From Duganella callida (lineage in GTDB: Bacteria; Pseudomonadota; Gammaproteobacteria; Burkholderiales; Burkholderiaceae_D): 64,000 bases of DNA. Numbering within the stretch: position 1 is the stretch's first letter; each line of letters opens with the position of its first letter. Positions 45,048 through 53,470 of the stretch are shown here, piece by piece. The DNA lies in NCBI RefSeq assembly GCF_004614165.1, contig NZ_SPVG01000042.1, positions 1 through 64,000 of the forward strand. Direction: 5' to 3'. Below the pieces are notes generated by a model that was not told where the DNA came from, did not search any database, and saw only the letters and a program-made list of their open reading frames with translations. The position numbers and the translations under genes were made by a program.

Positions 45048-46486
45048 CAGTGGAATCCAACGTTTTTTTTTGCGTCCCAGCGATAGGCGCCGCCGACGTC
45101 GGTGCGGGCGTAGATCAGGCCCGGCTCGGTCTTGCTGGCGATCAGGCCGGAGACGAAGCCGCTGCCGCCGATCGAGACGTTATCCCATGCATACTGCGCT
45201 GCTGCCGGCAGCAGCTGGTTCAGCGTCGGCGCCATGGCCTTGGCCCAGATTTCGTAGCCCTTTTCGTTCGGGTGCAGCAGGTCCGGCATGATGTCTTTCG
45301 ACAGCGTACCGTCCGGCTGCAGGAAAGCCTGATTGATGTTCAGGAAGAACACTTTCTGGTTGTCGGCGTAGCCGGAGATGATGGCGTTGACCTTTTCGTT
45401 AATCTGGCGCAGCGGGTCGTCCGGCCTGGCGCCGCGCGGGAAGATCGCCAGCAGCAGGATTTTGGTGTTCGGCAGGCGCTTTTGCAGCTCGTCGATATTG
45501 CGCTTGATGCCGATCGCCGTGGTCTTCGGGTCTTCCTGGCGGTGGCCGGTGTTGTTGGTGCCGAACATCAGCACCGCCACTTTCGGATCCAGGCCGTCGA
45601 CCTCGCCATGCTCCAGACGCCACAGGACGTTCTCGGTGCGGTCGCCGCCAAAGCCCAGGTCCAGCGCGTTCAGCGGCGCATAGTGACGCGCCCAGACCGG
45701 CGCGCCGTCCTTTTCCCAGTTGTGGGTGATCGAGTCGCCGATGAACACCACCTGCGCGCTCTTGCCCAGCTGCTTGGCCTCGGCCAGTTTGTCCTCGTGG
45801 CGCTTGGTCCACCAGTTGACCGACCACGATTCATTCAGCTTGTCCGGCGTGACCGAGACGGTCTTGTAATCGGGGCAGCTGGCGTTGGGCTTGCCGCTCA
45901 TCTGGAACTTGATGTTGGCGACCGACACCTTGCCGTTGCCGCTGCCATCCAGCGCGAATGGCTGGGTGACGGCGCTGAAGTCGTCGCCGTCGTGGTGGAA
46001 GCAGCTCAGGGAAAACACCAGGTGCTGCCAGCCCTTGCCCGCCATCGCGCGCGCCGGCACCAGATAAGGCACGCTGCGTTCGCAGTTCTCGCCACAGCGC
46101 AGCTTGAAGCTGATGCCGCCATCGGCCAGTTCCTGCACGTTGACGTCCAGCGCCAGCACGCCTTGGGCCAGGTAAGGCCGCAGATCGGCTGGCTTGCCGC
46201 CGTCGACGCGCAGGCTGGCGTACCCGGCCTTGTTGAACTCCAGCGTCAGCGCATCGTTCTGTTTGGCCTTGGTCGTTTTGCTGACGCTGACGACACTTTC
46301 CGGCACCTTGACCTGGCGCGCGATTTCCACCTTGTCGCCCTCCAGTGTCTTGTTGGTTTCAAAATCGGCAACCTGGATGTGCCAGGAGTCCAGCGGTTTG
46401 CCGGCGTACACCTTCAGTTCGTTGGGGGCGGCGGCCAGGGCCGATGACGACAGCAGGGCCAGGGAAACGGCAAGGCGGATATTCAT
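45047..46486 (-). CDS. SGNH acetylesterase fused to the start of GH74
   Basis: 479 residues before a TGA. The signal peptide is MNIRLAVSLALLSSSALA. An ExoP-like galactose-binding-type domain (about 25-215) precedes an SGNH/GDSL esterase (about 225-430). That domain has block I FIGDSITHNW, block II GFGGDRTENVLWRL, block III VLMFGTNN and block V DLLHPNEKGYEIWA (catalytic Asp-His). It then runs into the opening of a GH74 domain (WDNVSIGGSGFVSG...YARTDVGGAYRWDA) and stops after NVGFH. The reading resumes in another frame (RWIPLMDWVSDED). It is likely a secreted xyloglucan deacetylase-xyloglucanase, the first attack on the polymer. Confidence 0.88.
   Translation of the reverse strand: MNIRLAVSLALLSSSALAAAPNELKVYAGKPLDSWHIQVADFETNKTLEGDKVEIARQVKVPESVVSVSKTTKAKQNDALTLEFNKAGYASLRVDGGKPADLRPYLAQGVLALDVNVQELADGGISFKLRCGENCERSVPYLVPARAMAGKGWQHLVFSLSCFHHDGDDFSAVTQPFALDGSGNGKVSVANIKFQMSGKPNASCPDYKTVSVTPDKLNESWSVNWWTKRHEDKLAEAKQLGKSAQVVFIGDSITHNWEKDGAPVWARHYAPLNALDLGFGGDRTENVLWRLEHGEVDGLDPKVAVLMFGTNNTGHRQEDPKTTAIGIKRNIDELQKRLPNTKILLLAIFPRGARPDDPLRQINEKVNAIISGYADNQKVFFLNINQAFLQPDGTLSKDIMPDLLHPNEKGYEIWAKAMAPTLNQLLPAAAQYAWDNVSIGGSGFVSGLIASKTEPGLIYARTDVGGAYRWDAKKNVGFH
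45063..45071 (-). other. Nine-A homopolymer at the GH74 frameshift
   Basis: On the coding strand GAC-GC then nine A then CGTTGGATTCCACTGATGG. In the first frame this reads DAKKNVGFH-stop. One extra A (or a -1 slip) gives DAKKKRWIPLMDW, the GH74 consensus. The run contains A-AAA-AAC, a classic slippery pattern, and A9 runs are prone to polymerase slippage and to sequencing error. Confidence 0.75.
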
Positions 46487-46543
46487 GGGGATTGTCTCGC
46501 GTATTTTTTATGCATGACATTGTGCTGGCAGCACGCCGGGCAT

Positions 46544-46563
46544 GCAATTACGAATTTCACCAA
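46544..46563 (-). promoter_or_regulatory. Candidate XylR operator upstream of esterase-GH74
   Basis: GCAATTACGAATTTCACCAA lies 58 bases upstream of the esterase-GH74 start, in the 194-base gap shared with a divergent SDR gene. It is nearly identical to the elements at 39736 and 41743. Confidence 0.6.
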
Positions 46564-46680
46564 TCCGCGCAATAATATATTCATTACACCGCGTAATTAG
46601 TTCTTTACCAGCCGATGTCTTTAATGCCGGCTCGTAGAGGAATAAAGTGATCTCACCTTAACACTCATCAGGAGCAGATC

Positions 46681-47400
46681 ATGAAAAAGACCATCATCGT
46701 TACCGGCGCATCGCAAGGCATCGGCGCCGGCATCGCCAACGCCTTCCTGGCACGCGGCTACAACGTGGTTGCCACCTCGCGCAACGCCAGCAAGTCGACC
46801 GAACTGCAACAGTCGGACAGCCTGGCCGTGGTCGATGGCGACATCGGCGACGCCACCGTGGCCGCCAAAGTGGTGGAAACCGCGGTGCAGCGCTTCGGCG
46901 GCATCGACGGCCTGGTGAACAACGCCGGCATCTTCATCGCCAAGCCGTTCACCGACTACACCAAGCAGGACTTCGACAACCTGGTGCACACCAACCTGGA
47001 AGGCACGCTGTATATCACCCAGTACGTGCTGAAGCAGCTGCTGGCGCAAAAGCGCGGCGGCAGCGTGGTCGGCATCACCACCACCCTGCTCAGCAACCCG
47101 GTGGCCAGCCTGCCGGTGGGCGTGGCCATGATGACCAAGGGCGGCATGACCGGCGCCAGCGTCAACCTGGCGCTGGAATACGCCAAGGATGGCATCCGCT
47201 TCAACCTGGTGGCGCCGGGCATCGTCGATACGCCGATGCACAAGGAAACCCCGCGCGATTTCATGAAATCCCTGTCGCCGATGGGCAGCTACGCCACCAC
47301 CAGGCAGATCGCCGACGCCGTGGTCTACCTGACCGAGGCCGAACACGTCACCGGCGAAACCCTGAACGTGGGCGGCGGTGCCCAGCGCGGTCACTGGTAA
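46681..47400 (+). CDS. SDR-family protein lacking the catalytic Tyr
   Basis: A 239-residue Rossmann protein with the NAD(P) motif TGASQGIGAG and NNAG. In the active-site region the YxxxK motif reads AMMTK (Ala149, Lys153): the lysine is kept and the catalytic tyrosine is gone. The Ser region reads TTTLLS. The ending ETLNVGGGAQRGHW is otherwise normal for the classical family. It either uses another residue or acts without reductase chemistry. CAGGAG precedes the ATG. It is divergent from the xyloglucan locus and followed by a strong terminator. Confidence 0.88.
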   Translation: MKKTIIVTGASQGIGAGIANAFLARGYNVVATSRNASKSTELQQSDSLAVVDGDIGDATVAAKVVETAVQRFGGIDGLVNNAGIFIAKPFTDYTKQDFDNLVHTNLEGTLYITQYVLKQLLAQKRGGSVVGITTTLLSNPVASLPVGVAMMTKGGMTGASVNLALEYAKDGIRFNLVAPGIVDTPMHKETPRDFMKSLSPMGSYATTRQIADAVVYLTEAEHVTGETLNVGGGAQRGHW

Positions 47401-47430
47401 CCTGCATCTGTTGCGTAAGCAATACATTCA

Positions 47431-47460
47431 ATGGCGCCCGCGCGGGGCGCCATTTTTTTT
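47431..47460 (+). terminator. Intrinsic terminator after the SDR gene
   Basis: Nine-base perfect arms (ATGGCGCCC / GGGCGCCAT) with a five-base loop, followed by eight T. It lies 30 bases after the stop. Confidence 0.9.
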
Positions 47461-47689
47461 GCCCGCGAAACAATGTCAATAATGATAGACTTATTTACAA
47501 GCTCGACTTTGGGAATAGAGACGCTCTGGCCGTGCGGAATCGCACATTGTGCCAGACTGAGCCTTACTACAATCAATCCCACTGCAATGAAGAAACAAGC
47601 AATGTTGATTCGCAAAATATAGCGCGCTCCGTCTTGCCCGGCGACGCCAGCGCTGCTCTCGTTTGTCCGGCAATTCTAGGAGAAGTACC

Positions 47690-48355
47690 ATGCGCTCGCC
47701 CGTGCGTTCCTGCCTGCTCGTCTGCCTGACCCTTGCTGCCTCGGTAGCAAACGCGCAGACCAAACTCGATCAAAGCCAGACCATGAATCTGCTGCCCATG
47801 GGCGGTTTTTACCAGACCGGGCTGGCGCAGTCGTTCCAGACGTCGGCCGATATGATCGCCGGCGCCGGCATCCAGCTGTGGCCGCGCGCCGAGGAAAGCG
47901 GTCCTGTCACCATCGCGCTGTGGGACGCTTTGCCGACCCAGGGCGGCACCAAGCTGGCCGAGGGCACATCCAAGGGCACGCCCGATCTGTGGGTGGATGT
48001 GTTCTGGTCGCCGGTGACGGCGGTCGCCAACAAGACTTACTACCTGACCTTAAGCAGCGACACCGAGATCTTCATCGTCGGCGGCATGACCGACAACTAC
48101 AGCAAGGGCATGGCCTACGCCAACGACTACACGGCCTTTGCGCAATACGACTACACCTTCCGCACTTTTTCCGCGCCGCGGCCGGTGATCGATGCGCCGC
48201 CACCGGCCGTGCCTGAACCAGCCTCGGTCGCCATGCTGCTGGCCGGCCTGGGTGTGTTGAGCCTGGCTCGACGCCGCAAGACCGCGCAGGCCGCGCCGGC
48301 GCCCGCCTACGACACGTCCAAGCCGATCAATTACGGCATGATGAGCTGGCTGTAA
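47690..48355 (+). CDS. PEP-CTERM exported protein
   Basis: A 221-residue exported protein. The signal peptide (LLVCLTLAASVANAQ) and a beta-sandwich-like body (about 25-160) are followed by a Pro-rich linker. The sorting signal is VPEPASVAMLLAGLGVLSLA followed by RRRK, recognised by exosortase. Unusually, about 24 more residues (TAQAAPAP...MMSWL) extend past the basic cluster that normally ends such proteins. PEP-CTERM proteins go with exopolysaccharide. AGGAG precedes the ATG. The stop region overlaps the convergent TPR gene. Confidence 0.85.
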   Translation: MRSPVRSCLLVCLTLAASVANAQTKLDQSQTMNLLPMGGFYQTGLAQSFQTSADMIAGAGIQLWPRAEESGPVTIALWDALPTQGGTKLAEGTSKGTPDLWVDVFWSPVTAVANKTYYLTLSSDTEIFIVGGMTDNYSKGMAYANDYTAFAQYDYTFRTFSAPRPVIDAPPPAVPEPASVAMLLAGLGVLSLARRRKTAQAAPAPAYDTSKPINYGMMSWL

Positions 48356-50508
48356 GGTGTGCCCGCAAGGTCTGCGGCAACGGCGTCCATGACCGTCGCC
48401 CAGTCGCCGCGCTGCGCCTGACGGTACAGCGTGGCGCTGGGATACCACGGGCTGCCGCTACCCTGCTCCAGCCAGCGCCATTCGAATGGCTGCTGCGCCA
48501 TGATCCACACTGGCCGGCCCAGCGCACCGGCCAGGTGGGCCACGCTGGTATCGACCGAGATTACCAAGTCCAGCAGCGCACACAGCGCGGCGGTGTCGCT
48601 GAAGTCATGCAACTGACCGGCCAACTGGCGCACGGGCAGCGTATCGAGCAGCGCCTGGTCGTCCGGGCGCACCTCCTTCTGCAAACTGATGAATTCGCAC
48701 TGATCCGAGAAAATGCGGGCGAATACCGCCAGCGGGATGCTGCGGTGGGCGTCGTTCGGATTGTCCGGATTGCCGCCCCAGACCACGCCGACGCGCAACT
48801 TGCGCCGCTCCCCCAGCCGCGCGCGCCACTGCGCGACCTTGGCCGGATCGCTGGACAGATAGGGCACGTCATGCGGCACCGTCGCCAGCGTGGTGGCGAA
48901 GGCCAGCGGCAGGCTCATCAACGGTATCTGGTAGTCGAAGGCAGGCAGCGGTTCGTCGCGGACGACGACCCGTGCCACGCCCGGCAGCGTCGCCATCAAC
49001 GCGGCCAGCGGCTTTTTGACTTCCAATATCACACTGGCGCCGCGCGCGGCGACCAGCGGCGCATAGCGGCAGAACTGGATGGCGTCGCCCAGGCCCTGCT
49101 CCATGTGCAGCAGGATGGTCTTGCCCTGCAACGGTTCGCGTCCGCTCCAGCGCGCTTGCCGGAACTGGCGGCGGCCTTTGTAGACGCTTAGCGTTTCCGC
49201 CTTCCAGCGCCACTCGTACTCGCGCCAACCGCGCTCGAAGTCGCCGCGGCGCAGATGCACCAGCGCCTGGTTCCAGTGCGCCAGCGCGTTGTCCGGATCG
49301 AGCTTGAGCGCCTGCGCGTAATTTTCCATGGCGCGGTCAGCCTGACCGATCTGATCCAGCAGGCTGCCGAGATTCGTGTAGGTCTCGGAATGGCGCGGCG
49401 CCAGGGCCACCGCCTGTTCATAGGAGCCCAGCGCGTCGTCATAGCGCCGGGCGGAACGCAGGATGAAGCCGCGCGTCAGGTGAAGGCTGGCGTTATCCGG
49501 CTGCAGCGCCAGGGCGCGGCCGATGCTGGCCAGCGCCTCGTCGCGCCGCGCGGCGGTATTGAGCACCTGGGCGTGCAGCTGCCAGATGGCGGCGTCGGCA
49601 TCGTCCAGTTCCAGCATGGCGGCGTACGCGCGCGCGGCCGACTGCGGCCGGCCGGCGTCCTGCAACTCCTTGCCAAACTGACGGTAACCGGCGAGGAACC
49701 GGGCCACCTGCTGGCGGTCGTCCGCCGAACGGGTCAAGGCGGCACGCTGCTTGTAGGCCAGCGCCAGCTCAGGGTGGAGGCGGATCGCCTGGTCGTAGCA
49801 TTGCAGCGCTTCCTGCGGGCGTCCGCGCGCTTGCAGCAGCAGGCCCAGCTTGTAATGCGCATCGGCGTATTCGGGCACCAGCGCCAGCGCCTGGCGATAG
49901 CTGGCATCCGCCTCGTCCGGGCGGCCCAGCGCCAGCAGGATATCGCCGCGGTGGCTCAAAGCTTCGATATTGTGCGGATTGCACGCCAGCGCCTGTTGCG
50001 CGCTGTGCAGCGCGTCGTCATGCCGTCCAAGCTGCACGAGCACGGCGGCGCGGTTGCTCCACGCCTGATCGTCGCCCTGGTGCAGCGCCAGTGCGCGCTC
50101 GTAGCTGTGCAGCGCGTCGGCATTGCGCTGTGCCGCCTGCAGGGCGACGCCGCGATTGAACCAGACATCGGCGTGGTCCGCATTCAGCGCCAGCGCGTGG
50201 TCATAGCTGCGCAGCGCATCGTCGATATGCTGCATCTCGCGCTGAGCATTGCCCAGGTCGCTATGCACGCCCGCATGACCGGGATCGACCGCCAGCGCGG
50301 AACGGAAGAAGCCCGCCGCCATGTCGTAGTTGCCGACCTGGAAGGCCACGATGCCGACGTGGTGCAAGGCGCCGAAGTGGCCGGGCGCCAGCTTGAGCAC
50401 CTGCTCATAGGTTTGCATGGCCCGGGCGAAGTCGCCCTGGCTGTGCAGCTGCAGGCCTTGCGAGAACAGTTGCTCGGCCTGGGAAATGGATGGATGTGGA
50501 TTCGCCAT
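48331..50508 (-). CDS. TPR protein with C-terminal glycosyltransferase-like domain
   Basis: A 725-residue cytosolic protein. Twelve or so TPR repeats (about 10-430; for example AMQTYEQVLKLAPGHFGALH, AHYKLGLLLQARGRPQEALQ) are followed by a GT-B-like domain (about 480-715). The latter has VGVVWGGNPDNPND, and SVDTSVAHLAGALGRPVWIM, the nucleotide-sugar region seen in GT9/GT41-like proteins. Such proteins may glycosylate proteins or surface material, and a GT41-type O-GlcNAc activity is not proven. It lies eight bases upstream of the GH43 gene's end and may be its own unit. Confidence 0.85.
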   Translation of the reverse strand: MANPHPSISQAEQLFSQGLQLHSQGDFARAMQTYEQVLKLAPGHFGALHHVGIVAFQVGNYDMAAGFFRSALAVDPGHAGVHSDLGNAQREMQHIDDALRSYDHALALNADHADVWFNRGVALQAAQRNADALHSYERALALHQGDDQAWSNRAAVLVQLGRHDDALHSAQQALACNPHNIEALSHRGDILLALGRPDEADASYRQALALVPEYADAHYKLGLLLQARGRPQEALQCYDQAIRLHPELALAYKQRAALTRSADDRQQVARFLAGYRQFGKELQDAGRPQSAARAYAAMLELDDADAAIWQLHAQVLNTAARRDEALASIGRALALQPDNASLHLTRGFILRSARRYDDALGSYEQAVALAPRHSETYTNLGSLLDQIGQADRAMENYAQALKLDPDNALAHWNQALVHLRRGDFERGWREYEWRWKAETLSVYKGRRQFRQARWSGREPLQGKTILLHMEQGLGDAIQFCRYAPLVAARGASVILEVKKPLAALMATLPGVARVVVRDEPLPAFDYQIPLMSLPLAFATTLATVPHDVPYLSSDPAKVAQWRARLGERRKLRVGVVWGGNPDNPNDAHRSIPLAVFARIFSDQCEFISLQKEVRPDDQALLDTLPVRQLAGQLHDFSDTAALCALLDLVISVDTSVAHLAGALGRPVWIMAQQPFEWRWLEQGSGSPWYPSATLYRQAQRGDWATVMDAVAADLAGTPYSQLIMP

Positions 50509-50516
50509 GCCGCCGA

Positions 50517-52139
50517 TTATATAGGCGGATTCAGGCGGTAAGGCCGCTCCTCGTAGCTGAAATGGTCAAAGTCGGCGTGCAGGCCGGCGCCGGACATGTC
50601 CTGGCACGCCATGCCGACAAAGGCGCCGGTAAAGTTGGGCATGCCGGGCGCGTTGGCCTCGTCGGACAGAATGCTGGCGTCAAACTGCTGCGGCAGCCAT
50701 TGCCATGCACCGTCGGCCAGGCGATAACCGAAGTGCAGACGCTCCTCGTCCACTTCCACGCGCAGTTGCACCGGCACGCCGGCCGGTATCGGCACCGGTA
50801 CGGTGAAGGTATCGGTCTGCACGTGATTGGGCAGGCTGCTCATCACGCGCAGATGCTTGCCGTTCTCGTCATCGTGGCTGATGTACAGGTAGTGAAACTT
50901 GGCGGCGCCGTAGTAGCAGACCAGTCCGGCCTGCTGCTGGTAATGCTCGGGCTCGAATTCGAGCACGGTAGACGCACTGTAGCAATGCGCCTGCTGGCGG
51001 CGCGCGACCAGCGCCTGACGGAACTGGCTGCCGATGCTTTCGCGCCCATACAGGCGCAGATAACCGGCGCGCGCGGTCAGGCTGAACAGTTCTTCCGGCC
51101 ACGGCGTGCGCAGCCATTGGAAGGCCAGCGGCAGCCGGGCGTCGTCGAAATCCTCGCGCACGGGCGCCGGCGGGAAGCGGTGTTCCGGCAGACCGGGCGC
51201 TTCGGCCTCGCGCTGCGGCGCGGCGGCGCGCAGCCAGCCGTCATCGTCCCACTGCATGCGCTGGATGGCCGTCTCGCGGCCCAGCGTGCAGGTGCCGCGA
51301 TTGCGCAGCGGGCGGCCACACAGGTAGACCATGTAGGTCTGGCCGTCCGGCGTTTCGACCAGATCGGCATGGCCGGCGCGCTGCAGGTCCAGGTCGGGCC
51401 GGTTGCGCGAGGTCAGGATGGTCTGCTGCGGATGCAACTCGTACGGGCCATGCAGGTCGCGTGCTCGCGCCATGGTCACGCCGTGGTTCCAGCCGGTGCC
51501 GCCTTCCGCGGTAAACAAGTAGTAATAGCCGTTGCGCTTGTACAGGTGCGGCGCTTCGGTCAGGCCGTGCGGCGTGCCCTTGAAGATGTTCTCGCGCTTG
51601 CCGATCAGCTTGCGTTCTTGCGGCGAATATTCCTGCATCACGATGCCGGCGAAGCGGTTGCCGCCGGGGCGATGGTCCCACAGCTGGTTCAGCAGATACT
51701 TGCGGCCATCGTCATCGTGGAACAGCGAGGGATCGAAACCGCTGCTGTTCAGATAGACCGGGTCCGACCAGGGGCCTTCGATACTCGGGCTGGTCACCAG
51801 GTAGTTATGAAAATCGCGCAGCGACGCGCTGCCGGTCGCCGCGCCGCTGGAGGTGCGGCCGTAGCGTTTGACGTCGGTGTAGATCAGCCAGAACAGCCCA
51901 TCCGCGTAAGTCAGGCAAGGCGCCCAGACGCCGCAGGAATCGGGCGCGCCCAACATGTTGAGCTGGCTGGCGCGCGTGAGCGGCCGCGTCAGCAGACGCC
52001 AGTTGACCAGGTCACGCGAGTGATGGATCTGCACGCCGGGATACCATTCGAAAGTCGAGGTGGCGATGTAGTAATCGTCGCCCACGCGCACGATGGACGG
52101 ATCGGGATTGAAGCCGGGAAGAATGGGATTTTGTATCAT
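50517..52139 (-). CDS. GH43 glycosidase (xylosidase/arabinofuranosidase)
   Basis: A 540-residue enzyme with no signal peptide, so probably cytoplasmic. The five-bladed propeller (about 1-310) carries the catalytic base in GFNPDPSIVRVGDDYY, the pKa-modulating Asp in SGFDPSLFHDDDG and the general acid Glu in LTEAPHLYKR. A C-terminal beta-sandwich (about 325-535) completes the usual GH43 subfamily 10-12 architecture. It overlaps the MFS gene's stop (ATGA), so imported oligosaccharides are probably cleaved as they enter. It fits arabinosyl or xylosyl side groups of hemicellulose. Confidence 0.92.
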   Translation of the reverse strand: MIQNPILPGFNPDPSIVRVGDDYYIATSTFEWYPGVQIHHSRDLVNWRLLTRPLTRASQLNMLGAPDSCGVWAPCLTYADGLFWLIYTDVKRYGRTSSGAATGSASLRDFHNYLVTSPSIEGPWSDPVYLNSSGFDPSLFHDDDGRKYLLNQLWDHRPGGNRFAGIVMQEYSPQERKLIGKRENIFKGTPHGLTEAPHLYKRNGYYYLFTAEGGTGWNHGVTMARARDLHGPYELHPQQTILTSRNRPDLDLQRAGHADLVETPDGQTYMVYLCGRPLRNRGTCTLGRETAIQRMQWDDDGWLRAAAPQREAEAPGLPEHRFPPAPVREDFDDARLPLAFQWLRTPWPEELFSLTARAGYLRLYGRESIGSQFRQALVARRQQAHCYSASTVLEFEPEHYQQQAGLVCYYGAAKFHYLYISHDDENGKHLRVMSSLPNHVQTDTFTVPVPIPAGVPVQLRVEVDEERLHFGYRLADGAWQWLPQQFDASILSDEANAPGMPNFTGAFVGMACQDMSGAGLHADFDHFSYEERPYRLNPPI

Positions 52140-53380
52140 ACGGTTTTCTCGCGTACCAAAGTCCAGAGCAGCACCGCCGCCACCAGGTCCAGCACGGCCA
52201 GGCTGATAAAGAACGGCGTGTAGCCGATGGTGGCCATCAGGCCGCCGATCAGCAGGGAAAACAGCAGCAGGCCGAAGTTGCCGAAGGTGCCGCACATGCC
52301 GGCCACCGTCGCCACTTCGTTGCGGCGGAACAGATCGGACGACATGGTGATGACGGTGACCGACAGGGTCTGGTGCGCAAAGCCGGCCAGGCTGAGCAAG
52401 GCGATCGCCGCGTACGGGCTCTCCACGAAACCGACAAAAGCCACACCCATCATCATGCAGGCGCCCAAGGTAAACGCGCCGCGCCGGGCGTTGATCAGGC
52501 GGACACCGCGCTTCTGCAGCGCCAGCACCACGGCCGGCCCGAACAGGCAGCCGAGGTCGGCGGCCAGAAACGGCAGCCAGGCGAACATGGCGATCTGTTT
52601 CAGATCGAAGTGGCGCACCGTGGTCAGGTACAGCGGCACCCAGAACGACAACGTGCCCCAGGCCGGATCGGCCAGGAAGCGCGGCAGCGCGATGCCCCAG
52701 AAATTGCGCATCTTTAGAATGCTGAGGATGGACGGCTTGCCACCGGAGCCCTGCAGATGCTGTTCCTGCCCGGCGGCGATATGCTGCGCCTCCTCGGCCG
52801 ACAGGCGCTTGTGGCGCGCCGGCGCATCGTACAGCAGCAGCCACACCGCCACCCAGACCAGACCGAGCGCGCCGGTGATCACAAACGCCGACTGCCAGTT
52901 GTAATGCAGGATGGCCCACACCACCAGCGGCGGCGCCAGCATCGAGCCGAACGAGGCGCCGATGTTGAAGATGCCGCCGGCCATGCCGCGTTCCCTGGCC
53001 GGGAACCATTCGGATACCGTCTTCATGCCGGCCGGATTGGCCGAGCCTTCCGCCAACCCGAGCAGGCCGCGCAGGAAGGCCAGCGTCTGCCAGTTTGTCG
53101 CCAGCCCGTGCGCCATGCAGACCAGCGACCAGGCCGACGCGAACAGGGCGAAGCCGAACTTCAAGCCGATCACATCGAGCACGTAGCCGCACAATGGCTG
53201 CAGCATGATCATGCCCTGGAAGGCCGCCGTGATGTACGAGTATTCCTTGGTGCTGATGTGCAGATCGGTCAGCAAAGTCGGCGCCGCCACCGACAGCGTG
53301 CTGCGCGTCAAATAGTTGATCACCGCGCCGAGCATGATCAGCCCGATCATCCACCACCGTAGTCCCCTGATCTTATGCAT
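52136..53380 (-). CDS. MFS transporter, anion:cation symporter type
   Basis: A 414-residue, twelve-helix MFS protein. The N-terminus (RWWMIGLIMLGAVINYLTRSTLSVAAP) and FSSEWFPARERG-like SEWFPARERGMAGGIFN motif match the ACS family (hexuronate, galactonate and similar acids). Start ATG 53380 is chosen because an in-frame start at 53422 adds a polar, Cys-containing stretch. Neither has a clear ribosome-binding site, so the mRNA may be near-leaderless. Coupled to GH43, it likely imports an oligosaccharide or sugar acid derived from hemicellulose. Confidence 0.9.
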   Translation of the reverse strand: MHKIRGLRWWMIGLIMLGAVINYLTRSTLSVAAPTLLTDLHISTKEYSYITAAFQGMIMLQPLCGYVLDVIGLKFGFALFASAWSLVCMAHGLATNWQTLAFLRGLLGLAEGSANPAGMKTVSEWFPARERGMAGGIFNIGASFGSMLAPPLVVWAILHYNWQSAFVITGALGLVWVAVWLLLYDAPARHKRLSAEEAQHIAAGQEQHLQGSGGKPSILSILKMRNFWGIALPRFLADPAWGTLSFWVPLYLTTVRHFDLKQIAMFAWLPFLAADLGCLFGPAVVLALQKRGVRLINARRGAFTLGACMMMGVAFVGFVESPYAAIALLSLAGFAHQTLSVTVITMSSDLFRRNEVATVAGMCGTFGNFGLLLFSLLIGGLMATIGYTPFFISLAVLDLVAAVLLWTLVREKTV

Positions 53381-53446
53381 GTTTGCGCAATCATTTTTAT
53401 AAGGACTGCCACGATAGCACATTATTCGCAGCGTGATTGCGCAATC
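53381..53446 (-). promoter_or_regulatory. Promoter with paired TTGCGCAA operators for MFS-GH43
   Basis: Two palindromic sites, GTTTGCGCAATCA (53381-53393) and GATTGCGCAATC (53435-53446), share TGATTGCGCAA on the minus strand, with cores 54 bases apart. Between them TATAAA (53396-53401, minus) is a likely -10, placing the transcription start inside the first site and the second site upstream of the -35. This is the layout of a two-operator repressor, LacI- or GntR-like. No such regulator is adjacent. Confidence 0.55.
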
Positions 53447-53470
53447 TCGACTGTATAACTATCCCGACAA

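Noticed and set aside
53381..53422. Longer MFS start at 53422
   Set aside because: It would translate through the predicted promoter and operator and add a polar stretch not typical of the family.
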